Numbered from the stretch's first letter, positions 29,908 to 41,600 are shown. The stretch: 64,000 nt of DNA from Streptomyces asiaticus (GCF_018138715.1 NZ_JAGSHX010000006.1:10058693-10122692), one strand, 5' to 3'. Numbers and translations: made by a program. Notes: generated from the sequence alone by a model not told the origin.

Positions 29908-30336
29908 TCACGGATCACCGGGTGATCTCACAACACGGGCCCACGCCGACGGGGCGGGCGGGTCGCAGATGCTGTGCGACCCACTCGGCGACCATCCACA
30001 GAAAGTCACGCTGGGCGTCCAGGCGTGGGTGCCGTACCGCAGGCAGGACACGGGGGCCGCGCTGTCCTCCTCCGTGAGAGTCTCCCACCTCGCGGCCAGG
30101 GACTCGGGGAGTCCGATACTGGCCACCAGACGGAGCCCGCCGTGGCGTGTGTCGCACAGATGGATCATGCCGCCCAGGGCGCTGAGTTCGGCGACCACAT
30201 GCCCGAGGACGAGCGTCAGCGGCCCGGTGCCACTCAGATCGTCACCCGCGGAGCCCAGTAGCCGAAGCCGCGTCCACGCTGACCGAGTGATCCGGGTTCC
30301 TACGGGTTCTGGTGTTGCCCGTCCACACCCATGTCG
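29908..30336 (-). pseudogene. GAF-domain remnant of a sensor or SpoIIE-type phosphatase
   Basis: The minus strand reads TRLRLLGSAGDDLSGTGPLT, then HVVAELSALGGMIHLCDTRH, GGLRLVASIGLP and RWETLTEEDSAAPVSCLRYG. This is the usual GAF opening of actinobacterial PAS/GAF phosphatases and sensors. There is no upstream start near a ribosome-binding site, the reading begins just after a stop at about 30337 and nothing catalytic follows, so only the ligand-sensing piece survives. Confidence 0.55.
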
Positions 30337-30404
30337 TCACCTGTCGTCTCCTTGGGAGTTCGGTGCCGTACGAATAGCAGGCCGCTGACACCGGTTGTGC
30401 GGAG

Positions 30405-32012
30405 TCAGCTCATGCCGTACCTGGTCTTGATCAGGTCTGCCGCCCGTTCGCCGATGACGACACAGGGCGCCATGGTGTTGCCGCTGGTGATCCGGGGCAT
30501 GACCGAGCCGTCCGCGATGCGCAGGCCCTCGACGCCGTAGACGCGCAGGGAGCCGTCGACCACGGACATCCTGTCGCGTCCCATCCTCGCGGCGCAGGTC
30601 TTGTGGTAGTACGAGCCGGCCGCGTTGCGGACGAAATGCCTGAGTTCGTCGCCGCTCAGCGGACCGGGCATGACCTCGCGCTTGACAAACGGTTTCACCT
30701 CGGCCGAGTTGCCGATTTCCCGGCAGAGCTCCACGCAGTACTCAAGTGCCTGCACGTCCTCCTCGGCACTCAGGAAATTGGCGTCGATCACCGGGGCCGC
30801 CATAGGATCCGCGCTGGTCAGCCGCACGGATCCACGGCTGACGGGCCGGGCGAGCCCGGGGGCAAGTGTCCAGGCGGAATCGACTCCGACGGGAACGTCG
30901 TACTGGGTGGCGGTCACCTCGCTCGCGCACGGGAACTCATCCAGGGTCGGCATCAGGTCGGGGCCGGGCAGTGACGGGTCGCTCTTGGCGAAGAGGGCGA
31001 ATTCGGCGGCGTTGCTCCGGGGGGCCTCGGGGACCTGGTACTCCCAGATGCAGCCGGCGAGCAGGACGTGGTCCTGGAGGTTCTTCCCGACGCCGGGCAG
31101 ATGCACGACGCCGGGGATGCCGAGCGTGGCGAGTTCTGCCTGGTCGCCGATGCCGGAGAGCATCAGCAGCTTCGGCGTGTTGATGGCTCCGAGAGAGACG
31201 ATCACCTCCTCGCCCGCCGAGACGCCGTGTGTGCGGCCCCATTGGACGAACTCCACTCCGGTCACCCGGTTCCCGGACAGCTTCAGCCGGGTCACCTCGG
31301 CGCACAGCACCATGTGAAGGTTGGGGCGGCCCATGGCCGGATGGAGGTAGGCGGCGGCCATCGACACCCTGACATTGTCCTGGCCGACCAGGAGGTTGGG
31401 GCAGCCGCAGCCGCCGTCGGACTCCATGGGGTCGCCGTTGAGGTCGGCGACGGGTGGGATGCCGAGCGCGGATGCCGCCCCGACCAGTGCCGGCGCGAGT
31501 GGAACCGGGTTCTCGGGGAGGGTGACCCGCAGGGGGCCGCCGGTGCCGCGGCGGGGGTCGGCCGGGCCGGTCCAGTCCTCGACGCGGCGGTAGATGTCGA
31601 GAACGGACGCGTAGGACCAGCCGGGATCGCCGGTCTCCTCGGCCCAGGCGTCGAAGTCGTTGCGGTGGCCCCGGGCCCGGACTGAGGCGTTGATGCTGGA
31701 GCCGCCGCCCAGCACCTTGCCCATCGGCAGCGGAGGCGTACGACCGTTGAGAGAGGGCGACGGCTGGGCGCGGTAGCCCCAGTCACGTTCGCTGCCGATG
31801 TTGGACATCCACCGGGTGGAGTCGATGACCGACGACACCCGGTCGCTACCGCCGGCCTCCAGCAGCAGAACGCTCACCCCGGGATTCTCGGCCAGTCGCC
31901 GGGCGACGACGGACCCTGAGGTTCCTCCGCCGCAGACGATGAAGTCGTAGGCGGGACGCAGAACGTCGCCGACGATCTCCCGGTCCACGGTTACGCGGCT
32001 GGTGTGTGCCAT
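30405..32012 (-). CDS. GMC-family FAD oxidoreductase (choline dehydrogenase-like)
   Basis: 535 residues, the normal GMC length. The N-terminal Rossmann motif is YDFIVCGGGTSGSVVARRLAEN with VLLLEAGG. GMC signature 1 is GKVLGGGSSINASVRARG and signature 2 is GAINTPKLLMLSGIG. The C-terminal catalytic region has SYYHKTCAARMG (His) and SGNTMAPCVVIGERAADLI (Asn). These enzymes oxidise alcohols, polyols or aromatic alcohols with FAD; the substrate is not readable. The start at 32012 has GGAC some 13 nt upstream, which is weak. There are no obvious partner genes. The 538-bp gap to the TetR gene shows no convincing gene. Confidence 0.88.
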   Translation of the reverse strand: MAHTSRVTVDREIVGDVLRPAYDFIVCGGGTSGSVVARRLAENPGVSVLLLEAGGSDRVSSVIDSTRWMSNIGSERDWGYRAQPSPSLNGRTPPLPMGKVLGGGSSINASVRARGHRNDFDAWAEETGDPGWSYASVLDIYRRVEDWTGPADPRRGTGGPLRVTLPENPVPLAPALVGAASALGIPPVADLNGDPMESDGGCGCPNLLVGQDNVRVSMAAAYLHPAMGRPNLHMVLCAEVTRLKLSGNRVTGVEFVQWGRTHGVSAGEEVIVSLGAINTPKLLMLSGIGDQAELATLGIPGVVHLPGVGKNLQDHVLLAGCIWEYQVPEAPRSNAAEFALFAKSDPSLPGPDLMPTLDEFPCASEVTATQYDVPVGVDSAWTLAPGLARPVSRGSVRLTSADPMAAPVIDANFLSAEEDVQALEYCVELCREIGNSAEVKPFVKREVMPGPLSGDELRHFVRNAAGSYYHKTCAARMGRDRMSVVDGSLRVYGVEGLRIADGSVMPRITSGNTMAPCVVIGERAADLIKTRYGMS

Positions 32013-32550
32013 GGGTATCGGCCGTCCTTTCCAGAAGGAGAAAGGTCGTCGCGGAGCCCCGCGGGGTGATCCACTGCCATTCGGTGGACTCGTCGGAAGT
32101 TCGCGTCGCCGCCGAAGCGCCCACCACTCCCGAGCACCGTTGACGAGCCCGGGCGCCCGCGCGGCCGGACAGCGTCGCCTGGAACACCCCCGTCAGGGCC
32201 CGGCCGCACCGTGATCGGCGGCAGCGCGCCGACCGAGACCGGGAGGGCATGGCAACCGCCTCGTGTACTCGCTTCACGGCGCCCACGGCCTCCGCTGTCG
32301 CCCTGGCCGGGATCGAGGCCGACTCCCAGACCAGCCAGGGCACAGCTCATCGCGGCGTTGTGCTCATCGAGACCATCAGCGACACGAGACAGCGCATGAC
32401 GTTCGCTTGCTCTCACATCCTACGTCGCCGCAGGGAGTCCGACTGGGCCACGGCCGCCGCCCGACGGGCCCCTTGCTCTCCGCCGCACGCATCTCCGGAC
32501 CAGATCACCAGGGCAAACTGGTGGGGCAGCCGAAGCGACGAGCGCCGGAG
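32013..32550. other. Intergenic stretch without a recognisable gene
   Basis: 538 bp between the GMC oxidoreductase start and the TetR stop. Several open frames cross it, but none has a ribosome-binding site or resembles a known family. It should contain the promoter of the oxidoreductase. Confidence 0.3.
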
Positions 32551-33156
32551 TCATGGCTTCCTGGTGGCGTCGTTGACGAGCTTCACCAGGACCCGCCGCC
32601 GCTCCTGGGGGCTTTCGTTCGCGGCTTCCCCCAGCATGAGTGTCACGGCCGAGGGTACGGCCAGCCACCACGCCGCCAGCGCGCGGGCGGCATAGAGCAG
32701 GTGTGCCGGGGCGACGTCGGTCCGCAGGAGTCCGTCGGCCTGGGCCTTGGCGATCGCGCGGACGTTGTCCGCGTAGTGCTCGGACCGTTCCCGGGCCGCG
32801 GCGAGCGACGCGCGGTCGGACTGCAGCGGATCCGGGTCGAGGCCCTCCCACAACAGCAGCCGCAGGTAATGCGGGTACGTCCGGTGGTAATCCCACACCC
32901 GGCCGGCGAACTCCCCGAGGTCCGCGGCCTGCTCCTCGGTCAGCGGGACGGCGGCGGCAAGCTTGATCATCTCCTGTTCCAGCACCGCACTGAACAATTT
33001 CTGCTTGCTGCCGAAGTACTGGTAGATCCGCTCCTTGTTGACCCCGGCACGGGCGGCAACGCGGTCCACCCGTGCGCCCAGCGGGCCGTGCTCGCTGTAC
33101 TCGAAGACCGCGGCGTCCAGCAGCCGCTGTCTGGTCCGCTCGGTATCCCAGGCCAT
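32551..33156 (-). CDS. TetR-family transcriptional regulator
   Basis: 201 residues. The N-terminal helix-turn-helix reads TERTRQRLLDAAVFEYSEHG, ARVDRVAARAGVNKERIYQY and FGSKQKLFSAVLEQE, the standard TetR pattern. The C-terminal half is the helical ligand-binding and dimer domain (YPHYLRLLLWEGLDPDPLQ). The start at 33156 faces, across 100 bp, a decayed CocE-type hydrolase gene. Two near-identical palindromes at 33177-33190 and 33219-33232 in that gap are its probable operators. Self-repression and control of the hydrolase are inferred; the hydrolase target is now broken. Confidence 0.9.
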   Translation of the reverse strand: MAWDTERTRQRLLDAAVFEYSEHGPLGARVDRVAARAGVNKERIYQYFGSKQKLFSAVLEQEMIKLAAAVPLTEEQAADLGEFAGRVWDYHRTYPHYLRLLLWEGLDPDPLQSDRASLAAARERSEHYADNVRAIAKAQADGLLRTDVAPAHLLYAARALAAWWLAVPSAVTLMLGEAANESPQERRRVLVKLVNDATRKP

Positions 33157-33176
33157 GACGCGATGGTACCAATCTC

Positions 33177-33190
33177 CAACTCGTCAGTTG
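33177..33190. promoter_or_regulatory. TetR operator copy 1, CAACT-CGTC-AGTTG
   Basis: CAACTCGTCAGTTG has 5-bp inverted arms and is embedded in TCCAACTCGTCAGTTGCA, which recurs with one change 42 bp away. It lies 21 bp from the TetR start codon, the position expected for an autoregulatory site. Confidence 0.7.
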
Positions 33191-33218
33191 CACTCGTGCG
33201 GGCGGCGTGCTTAAACTC

Positions 33219-33232
33219 CAACTCGCCAGTTG
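33219..33232. promoter_or_regulatory. TetR operator copy 2, CAACT-CGCC-AGTTG
   Basis: Same 18-bp surrounding sequence as copy 1 apart from one base. The centres are 42 bp apart, four helical turns, so two dimers would bind the same DNA face. It lies 25 bp before the hydrolase pseudogene start. Confidence 0.7.
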
Positions 33233-33256
33233 CATTTTCGTCCGCAGTGGAGCATC

Positions 33257-34017
33257 GATGGACAACGGATCAACCAGAGCGACACTGGACGACGTCTTCC
33301 GCTCGGTCTCGGAATCCGGATTCGGCAAGAAACTTCTCGGTGCCGGTCGACGACGGCACCGTGCTGCGAGCCGACGTGTTCCGGCCGGACACCACGGAGC
33401 CGGTCCCCCGTCATCATGACCCTGGGTCCTTACGGAAAGGGAGTGCGGTACGAGGACGGCTACGCGCCCCAGTGGAACTGGCTGGCCACGGCCCATCCCG
33501 ACATCCTCCCCGGCTCGACCCGCGAGTACCTGGCGTGGGAAACCGTGGATCCGGAAACCTGGGCGCCGTGGCATTACGCCGTCGTCCGGGACGACTCGCG
33601 CGGGGCGGGCCGATCTCCAGGACGGCTGGACATCATGTCGCCGCGGGAAATCCGCGACTACTACGACGCCATCGAATGGGCCGGGTCCCACGCACGACGA
33701 ACCAGAGCCCCTCCGAACCCGGCCAGGTGTACCGCGTGGAGGTCGAAATCTGGCCGACCTGCATCGTCCTACCCGCCGGCTACCGGCTGGGACTGCAGAT
33801 CGGTGGCCATGACTTCGAGCGCGAACCCCCGGACGATCCCAACGAGGCCTGGATCTCGCGGGGCTCAGGCCCGTGGTTGCACACGCATCCGGAAGACCGG
33901 CCGTCACCGGTGTTCTCCGGACGCACCACCATCCACACCGGCGGAGACACCGCTTCGTCCCTGCTGCTCCCCGTCATCCCCCCGCGAGTCGGGAACCCGG
34001 CACGAACATCGGCCTGA
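33257..34017 (+). pseudogene. CocE/NonD-family hydrolase, frameshifted and internally deleted
   Basis: ATG 33257 has GGAG 5 nt upstream. Pieces in order but different frames are MDNGSTRATLDDVFRSVSES; VPVDDGTVLRADVFRPDTTE; VIMTLGPYGKGVRYEDGYAP with WHYAVVRDDSRGAGRSPG and IRDYYDAIEWAGS; then GQVYRVEVEIWPTCIVLPAG, YRLGLQIGGHDFE and a C-terminal jelly-roll end. A complete family member has about 550-600 residues; the catalytic centre after EWAGS, which would hold the Ser motif, and all the middle are gone. At least three frame changes and one large deletion are needed to explain this. It was probably the target of the adjacent TetR regulator. Confidence 0.8.
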
Positions 34018-34109
34018 ACGGCGCATTGATCCTGATCGCCGGTGTCGGCCGCGGCATCGGTCGCGCCCGCGCCCCCATCCACCGGATCTCCACGCGAGAA
34101 AGACTGCCG

Positions 34110-34637
34110 ATGCACGACATCAAGCCCCTGGAAGACCGGCTACGCGTCATCGAAGACCGGCTGGCGATCTACAACCTGCTTGCTTCGCACCCGCTCAGCG
34201 CGGACACCGGCGAGCCGGACTTCATCGAATCCATCTACACGGAGGACTTCGTATTCGACCGCGGCGGCGGACTGTCCGGCGCACGCGGCCGCGACAAGAT
34301 GGTCGACCTCGTCGAAAGTGACGCGCACCGCACCGCGATCGCCGGCGGGCTCGCGCACTTCGGCAGCCTGCCGCTCGTCGAACTGGACGGCGACACCGCC
34401 GTCGCCACGTCCTATATCGCCCTCATCACGCCGGACGAGAAGGGTGAAGAGCGCGAACTGGCGAACCACGGAACGTCGACCGGATTCCGCGTCCATCGCA
34501 TCGTCGCCAACCGTTGGTCCCTCGTCCGCGAAGACGGCCGGTGGTCGATCGCGTCGCGGACCGTCCTGCCCATGGACGGCAGCGGACCCGCACTGGAGAT
34601 GGCCCGCCAGGCCGCCACCTACTATGCCGGGCGCTGA
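34110..34637 (+). CDS. SnoaL-like (NTF2-fold) protein
   Basis: 175 residues from ATG 34110 with GAGAAAGA upstream. LEDRLRVIEDRLAIYNLLAS, ADTGEPDFIESIYTEDFVFD and REDGRWSIASRTV give the cone-shaped SnoaL_4/NTF2 pattern used for small-molecule hydratases, isomerases and cyclases as well as binding proteins. The protein has no leader and is cytoplasmic. It follows the decayed hydrolase by 90 bp and probably belonged to the same TetR-controlled catabolic unit. A functional partner enzyme is now missing, so present activity is unclear. Confidence 0.8.
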   Translation: MHDIKPLEDRLRVIEDRLAIYNLLASHPLSADTGEPDFIESIYTEDFVFDRGGGLSGARGRDKMVDLVESDAHRTAIAGGLAHFGSLPLVELDGDTAVATSYIALITPDEKGEERELANHGTSTGFRVHRIVANRWSLVREDGRWSIASRTVLPMDGSGPALEMARQAATYYAGR

Positions 34638-34883
34638 GGCGACGTCTGATTCATGTAGTTCGCGGCCAATTGGAATTCATGTGTATCGCCAGGTCGGGGA
34701 CGGTCAAGTCCCGTTGGGTCGGATCCGGCGGGCGGGTGGCGGCCGGAAGAAAGCGTTCGAACGGGATCCAGAGCTGAGGTCTGGTGGGAGCGGACGAGCG
34801 GGGCGAAGAGCGTCGCGGCGGCTATTGCCCGCCGCCAGGCGGCCGGGCTGCCCGTTGAGTGAGCCGCGCGGCCAGGAGCCGGG

Positions 34884-35285
34884 GGCTGGGTCTGGACCGG
34901 GCTGATCGCTGACGCTGGACCGTTTGAGCCGCCGCTGGTGGAGGCGCTCTACGACTGCCTGACCGACAACGACGCCTGGCTCCCGTATCCCGACACACTT
35001 CCGGTACTCGAGGCGCTCAGTGCCGCAGGCGTGCGCACGGGCGTGCTGAGCAACATCGGTTGGGATATCCGGCCGGTCTTCAAGCGCGCCGGTGTGCTGG
35101 ATCAGCTCAACGCGGTGGTGCTGTCGTGCGAGGTCGGGCTGGCGAAGCCCGACCCTGCCGTCCTCGGTGTCGCGTGCGAGCGTCTGGGCCTTTCGGCCGG
35201 GCGGGTGCTGTTCGGCCGCGCAGTGAGGCGCCTCGGCGCCGTGGCGCCACAACGGTCGGCAGGGGCGACGGGACGCAGCCCGTAG
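34884..35285 (+). pseudogene. HAD-superfamily hydrolase fragment
   Basis: The frame reads LIADAGPFEPPLVEALYDCL, PYPDTLPVLEALSAAGVRTG, VLSNIGWDIRPVFKRAG (motif II Ser) and CEVGLAKPDPAVLGVACERL (motif III Lys). Motif I (DxDxT) should lie upstream but is absent, and motif IV breaks off at GRVLFGRAV. Both ends are therefore missing. The preceding 34640-34883 stretch has no recognisable coding sequence. Confidence 0.65.
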
Positions 35286-35524
35286 GCGGCCTGCACAGAT
35301 GCCGCAGCACCCTTGTCCAAGCCATCCTCACCGCCCCCTTGGCCCGATCGAACTGAGGCCGGAAAGGATTCCTTGTCGGCGAGAGAGATTAATCGGCCAC
35401 CGGAGTGACTTTTTGGTCGAGTTTCCAGCGAGGCAGGTAAAGCAGCCGCAGGCGCGGCTGAAAATCCTCCTTCTGTCTCGTAAGACTCTCTTCACCTGCA
35501 CCTTTGACCATTCTCTGATTAATC

Positions 35525-35538
35525 GTGAGATCTCTCAC
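35525..35538. promoter_or_regulatory. GTGAGA-TC-TCTCAC inverted repeat upstream of the NRPS gene
   Basis: A perfect 6-bp inverted repeat with a 2-nt centre lies in an unusually AT-rich segment (35460-35590) about 130 bp before the NRPS start. This segment is the likely promoter. The site is a candidate operator; I did not see an actinobacterial iron box in it. Confidence 0.35.
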
Positions 35539-35668
35539 ATTGCCATCGCTTTACTCATCCATTGCCTCCCGTGTTTCGTTGGTGTGCATCGCTTCTTGAT
35601 CGACACGGACACATCGGACGGCGGTCGTCGGCATGCCGCCGACGGGACGGATGGGGACCCTCACTCAT

Positions 35669-38600
35669 ATGCCTGACAACCCTGCCGAACTGCCGCTCAC
35701 CGACGCGCAGCTGGGGGTATGGCTCGCCGAACGCGGAGGGTTCGGCGAGCCGGGCGCGTACCAGTGGGCGGAGTACCTCGAGCTGGACGGCCCGGTCGCC
35801 GTCGACCTGCTGGCGACCGCGGTCGGCAGGACGGCCGCCGACTGCGAGGCGGTGAACGTCCGTATCGAAGCGGCCGGTTCGGCGGCCCCCGTGCAGTGGC
35901 TCGTCGCCGATGTCGAGCACGTCGTCGAGACGGTCGACCTGCGGGAGACGCCCGACCCGGATGCCGCGGCGCTGGAGTGGATGCGGGCGGCCATGGCCGA
36001 GGCGGGAGGCTGCGACGCGGGGCCGTTGTTCTTCGGCGCGGTGCTGCGCGTGAGCGACGACCGCACTCTGCTGTTCCACCGGGTCCATCACATCGCCCTC
36101 GACGGGGCGGGCATGGCTCTGTTCGCCGAACGGGTCGCTGAGGTCTACAGCCATCTGTGCGAGGGCAGCCCGGTGCCGCCAAGCGGCTGGAGCGGGCTTC
36201 GGGCGCTGGTCGACGCCGAGAAGGCATACCGCGGCTCCGCCGAGCACGACGCGGACGGCGACCGGTGGAGGGAGCGGTTGGCGGGCCGGTCGCACTTCCC
36301 GACGCTCGGAGCGGGTCCGGCGGCGGCGTCGGACCGGTCGCTGCGCGCAGGCAGGGACGTGCCGGCGGCGGAGTTCAACGAGCTGAGGGACGGCGCGCGG
36401 CGGCTCGGGCACCGCTGGACCCGGCTGTTCACCGCGGCCACCGCGATCCAGTTGCACGCGATGACCGGTGACCGGGACGTCGTCCTGAGCCTGCCGGTCG
36501 CCGGCCGGTCCGCCGAACTCGTCCGCCGCGTCCCGGCGATGACGGCCAACGTCCTGCCGCTGCGGCTCCGCGTCGACCCGGCCGCGTCCGTCGGCCGCCT
36601 GCTCGACGAAGTGGCCGAAGAACTGCGGGCGGTACGCCGGCACGAGCGCTACCGGGGCGAGCGCCTGCGCCGGGAGGTGGACTGTCCCGACGACGGCCGC
36701 AGGTTCTTCGGGCCGGTCCTCAACATCCAGCGGTTCGACCGGCCGCTGCGCTTCGGTTCGGTCACCTCGACCGTCCGCAACCTCCAGGCGCCGCCGTCCG
36801 AGGACCTCTCATTCTTCGCGCACGACCGCGGTGACGGCGAACTGCGCCTCGACTTCGACGTCAACCCCGCCAACCACGGCGAGGAACTCCTGCGAGGCGT
36901 CGCCGACCGCTTCCCGCACGTGCTGAGGCAGGTGGCGCGGGCCGAACGCGACACACCCCTGGCACGCATCGCGACCACCACCACGGGGGAGCGCCGCCGT
37001 CTCGTCGCCCTGGGCACGGGCGCGCCCACCTCGGCCGCGCCCGCCGACACCGCCGTCGGCCGGTTCGCGGACCGGGTACGCCGTACCCCGGACGCCTTCG
37101 CGGTGCGCTGCGCCGGAACGGGTGAGCGGCTGACCTACCGCGAACTGGACGGGCGTGCCGCTGTGTTGGCGGGTGCGCTGGTCGCCGCCGGTGCGGGGCC
37201 GGAGCGCACTGTCGTCCTGCTTGTGGAACGCTCGGTGGATCTGGTCGTCGCCGCTCTGGCTGTGGTGCGGGCGGGCGCGGCGTACGTACCCCTGCACCGG
37301 GACGACGCGTTGCCCCGGCAGGAGGCCGTCCTGTCCGACGCGGACGCGCGGCTGCTGGTCACCGACCGGCACACCGGGGGCGACGCCATCGTGACGTACG
37401 CCCGCGACCGCGGTCTGCGCCTGTTGGACGTACGAGCCGGCTCCGACGCGGCCGCCGATGACGCGCCCGCCGGGACCGGGGCGTCACCGGACGCTCTCGC
37501 CTGCGTGATGTTCACGTCCGGTTCCACGGGCCGGCCCAAAGGGGTCGGCATCACCCAGGGCGCCCTGGCCGGGCTCGCCGCCGACCGCTGGTGGTCCGAG
37601 GGCGGCGCGGACAGGGTCCTGCTGCACTCGCCGCACGCCTTCGACGCGTTCAACCTGGAGCTATGGGTGCCGCTCCTGACCGGCGGCGAGGTGGTCGTCG
37701 CCGCGCCGGGACATCTCGGCCCGGCCGAACTGGCTCGGACCGTGGCGGAGACCGGGGTGACCGGGCTGTGGCTGACCGCGGGACTCTTCCACGCCATCGC
37801 CGCCGAGGACCCGGCCTGCCTGGCCGGTGTTCGCCAGGTGTGGACCGGAGGGGACGTGGTGTCCCCGGACGCCGTCCGCGCGGTGTCCCAGGCACTGCCG
37901 CAACTCACCGTCGTCAACGGCTACGGGCCCACCGAGACCACGGTCTTCGCGACCCGGTACGCGGTCCCGGAACTGCCCGCGGACGCCGTGTCCGTCCCCA
38001 TCGGCGGCCCGCTGGACGGCAAGCGGGTGCTGCTTCTCGACGACGCGTTGCGGCCCGTGCCGCCGGGGTCGGTGGGGGAGCTGTATCTCGGGGGAACGGG
38101 GGTGGCGCGCGGTTACGTCGGGCGCGCGGGCGCGACCGCGGAGCGCTTCGTCCCCGACCCGTCGGGGCCGCCGGGGGCCCGCGTCTACCGCACGGGCGAC
38201 CTGGCCCGGTGGAGTGCGGACGGTCGGCTGGAATTCGCCGGTCGCGCCGACGGACAGGTCAAGCTGCGCGGTCACCGGATCGAGACGGGCGAGATCGACG
38301 CGGTGCTACGCGCCGACCCGCGGGTCCGGCAGGCCGCGACCGTCGCACAGGAGCACCCGGGAGGGCGGCGGCTCGTCTCCTACGTGACCGCGTCCGGCGG
38401 TGCGGCGGACGGCCTCGACACGGTGGCACTGCTCGACCGGGCGCGGGACCGGCTGCCCGCTTACATGCTGCCGGCCGCAGTGATGGTCGTGGACCGGCTG
38501 CCCCTGACCCGCAACGGCAAGCTGGACCGGGCCGCGCTGCCCGCGCTCGAGTCCGCGGTCGCCGCTCGTAGTGCCGGAGCGGGCTCGGCCCCGCGCACGC

Positions 38601-41600
38601 CCGCCGAGAAGCTGCTCGCCGGGCTGGTGGGCGAGCTGCTCGGCGTGCAGGACGTCCCGCTCGACCAGGACTTCTTCCGGCTCGGCGGGGACAGCATCCA
38701 GGCGATCCAACTCGCGGCGGCGGCGCAGCGCGCCGGTCTGGCGATCACCACCCCGGACGTCTTCCGCACCCCCACTGTCGCCGGACTCGCCGCCGCACTC
38801 GCGGACGAGAGGCTCCCCGCACACCGGATCGCCCTGGACGACGCGGACGACTCCGCGTTGCCGCTGACGCCCGTCATGCACTGGCTGCGCGAACGCGGCG
38901 GCACACTCCACGGGTTCGTCCAGTCCCTGACCGTACGCACCCCGGTGGGCATTACCGGGGAGCAGGTCCGCGCGGTGGTGCAGGCCCTCGTCGACCACCA
39001 CCCCATGCTGCGGCTCTCCCTGACCGTCACGGGCCCGATCTGGTCGCTGGAGGTGCTGCCCACCGTGCCGGTCGAGCTGAACCGGCCGGGCCCGCCGACC
39101 GACCCGGAGCGCGGCCGGATGGTGCACGCGTGCTGGTCGGACCCCGGACCGGGGGCGGCGGGTGCGCTGACCCTCACGGTGCACCACCTCGCGGTCGACG
39201 GGGTCTCCTGGCGCATCCTCCGGGACGACCTCGACACCGCCTGGGACGCGGTACGCCGCGGCCGGACCCCGAGGCTGCAACCGACCGGGACGTCCTTCGC
39301 GCAGTGGGCGAAGGCGCTGGTGGGGTACGCCCATCACCCGGCCGTGCTCCACGCGTTCGCCCACCAGCCGCCGGAGCCCGTGGAACCACCGGTCGCCGCG
39401 CGCCCCCTGGATCCCGCGTCGGACGCCGAGGACACCCGGCGCCGCCACACCGCCACCCTGCCCGGCGCGCTCACCGCGCGCCTGCTGAGCGACGCGACCG
39501 CGGCTTTCGACTGCTCGGTACAGGACCTGCTGCTCACCGCGTTCGCCCTGGCCGCCGCCGACTGGCGGGGCGGGCCGGACGCGCTCCTGGTGGACCTGGA
39601 GGGCCACGGACGTGAGGAGTTCGCGGACAACCTCGACCTGTCCCGTACGGTCGGCTGGTTCACCACCCTGTATCCCGTGGTACTCGACCCCGGCTGCTCC
39701 TGGGCCGAGGCGCGGACCGACCCGATCGCCCTGGACGGCGCGGTCGCTCAAGTGCGCTCCCGCACCCGTGATTCCGGCCGCGCGGGACTGACCCACGGTC
39801 TGCTGCGCTATCTCAACCCGCAGAGCGCTCCCGCTCTCGCCGACCGTCCCACGCCGCAGTTCGCCTTCAACTACCTGGGCCGCTTCGGCGTCGGCGGCGA
39901 AGGCCCCTGGTCGGTGCTGGCCGACGTGACCGCCGCCGGGACCGCCTCGGATGACGGCCTGACGACCGCGGCCGGGCCGGCCATGAGCCACGCCGTCGAG
40001 CTGGACACGGTGATCACCGACCGCCCGGACGGGCCCGAGCTGGTCGCCCACTGGTCATGGCCCGGCGGCCTGCTCGACGCGACGCGCGTCGCCGGCCTGG
40101 CCGAGCGGTGGTTCGACGTCCTGGGCGCGCTGGTCGGCCGGGCCCGGTCCCGTGCCACCGGTGAACTGCCGCTGCCGCCGCTGGCCCAGGGCCTGCTCTT
40201 CCACTCGCTCTACGACCACGACGGGGTGGACCCCTACCTCGTCCAGTTCGTCTTCGACCTCGACGGGACACTGGACGCCGCCGCGTTGCGGGACGCGCTG
40301 CACCGCCTGCTGCGCCGCCACCCGCAGCTCTCCGCCGGTGTCCGGCCCGGTGCGTCGGGCCGGCCCGTCCAGGCGGTGGTACCGGGCTCCGCCGTGGAGT
40401 GGCACGAGAGGCCCGCACCGGAGGACCTGGAGGACTTCCTCGCCGCCGACCGCCGGCGCCGCTTCGACCTCGCCGACCCCCCACTGATGCGCGCCGCGCT
40501 GCTGCGCAGGTCCGCCGACCGGCACACCTTCGTCCTGACCACGCACCACCTCCTGGTCGACGGCTGGTCCATGCCAATCCTCGTCCACGAACTGTTCTCG
40601 CTCTACGCCGGTCACCCGCTGCCGCCCGCCACGCCGTACCGCGACTTCCTCGACTGGCTGGCCGCAAGGGACGCCCGCGCGGACGAATCGGCCTGGCGCG
40701 CGCTGCTGGCGTCCGTGGACGGCCCGACCCTGGTCGGCGGCCCCGGCCGGCGTGGCGCGACCGGGGCACGTCGCCGCACGACCGCCGAGCTGGACCCCGA
40801 GTCCACCGCCCGCGTCGAGGCCCTGGCGCGGGAAGGCGGCCTGACGACGAGCGTCGTCGTGCGACTGGCCTGGGCGGTCCTGCTCGGCGCCCTGACCGGC
40901 CGGGACGACGTGGTGTTCGGCGCCACGGTCTCCGGCCGGCCCGCCGAACTGCCCGGCGCGGAACGGATCGTCGGCCTGCTGATCAACACGGTCCCGGTCC
41001 GGGTCCGCCTCGACCCACACCGGCCGGTCGCCGACTGCCTGGCGGACCTGCGGGCCCAGCAACTGTCCATGCTCGACCACCAGCACGCCGACCTGACGAC
41101 CCTGCAAACGGTCACCGGGCACGCCGAACTCTTCGACACCGTCGTCGTCTTCGAGAACTATCCGGTCGACGACGAGGAACTGGCCACCCTGGTACCCGGC
41201 CTGAAGCTGCGGGAGGTCCAGGGCCGCGACGGCACCCACTACCCGCTGACCCTGATCGCCGTGCCCGGCGACCGACTGCGGCTCCAACTCGACCACAGCA
41301 CCGACCTGTTCGACGGCGACGCGGCCGGCCGTCTGCTCGACCGCCTGCGCGCCGTCCTCGACCGGATGGCCGACGACCCGGCGGCACCACTGGGACGCGT
41401 CGACCTGCTGCTGCCCGACGAGCGCGCCGACCTCGAAGCCCCCGCCCCCGCCCCGGACCGGGACACCGGGCCGGCCACGCTGACCGCCCTGTTCTCCGCG
41501 CAGGTGCGCCGCCGGCCGGCAGCCCCGGCCCTCACCCACGGCGGCACCACCCTGTCCTACGCGGAACTCGACGCGCGCGCCAACCGTCTCGCCCACCTTC

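Noticed and set aside
30200..30336. Treating the GAF remnant as an intact small sensor gene
   Set aside because: There is no usable start codon with a ribosome-binding site upstream and the domain lacks its C-terminal part.
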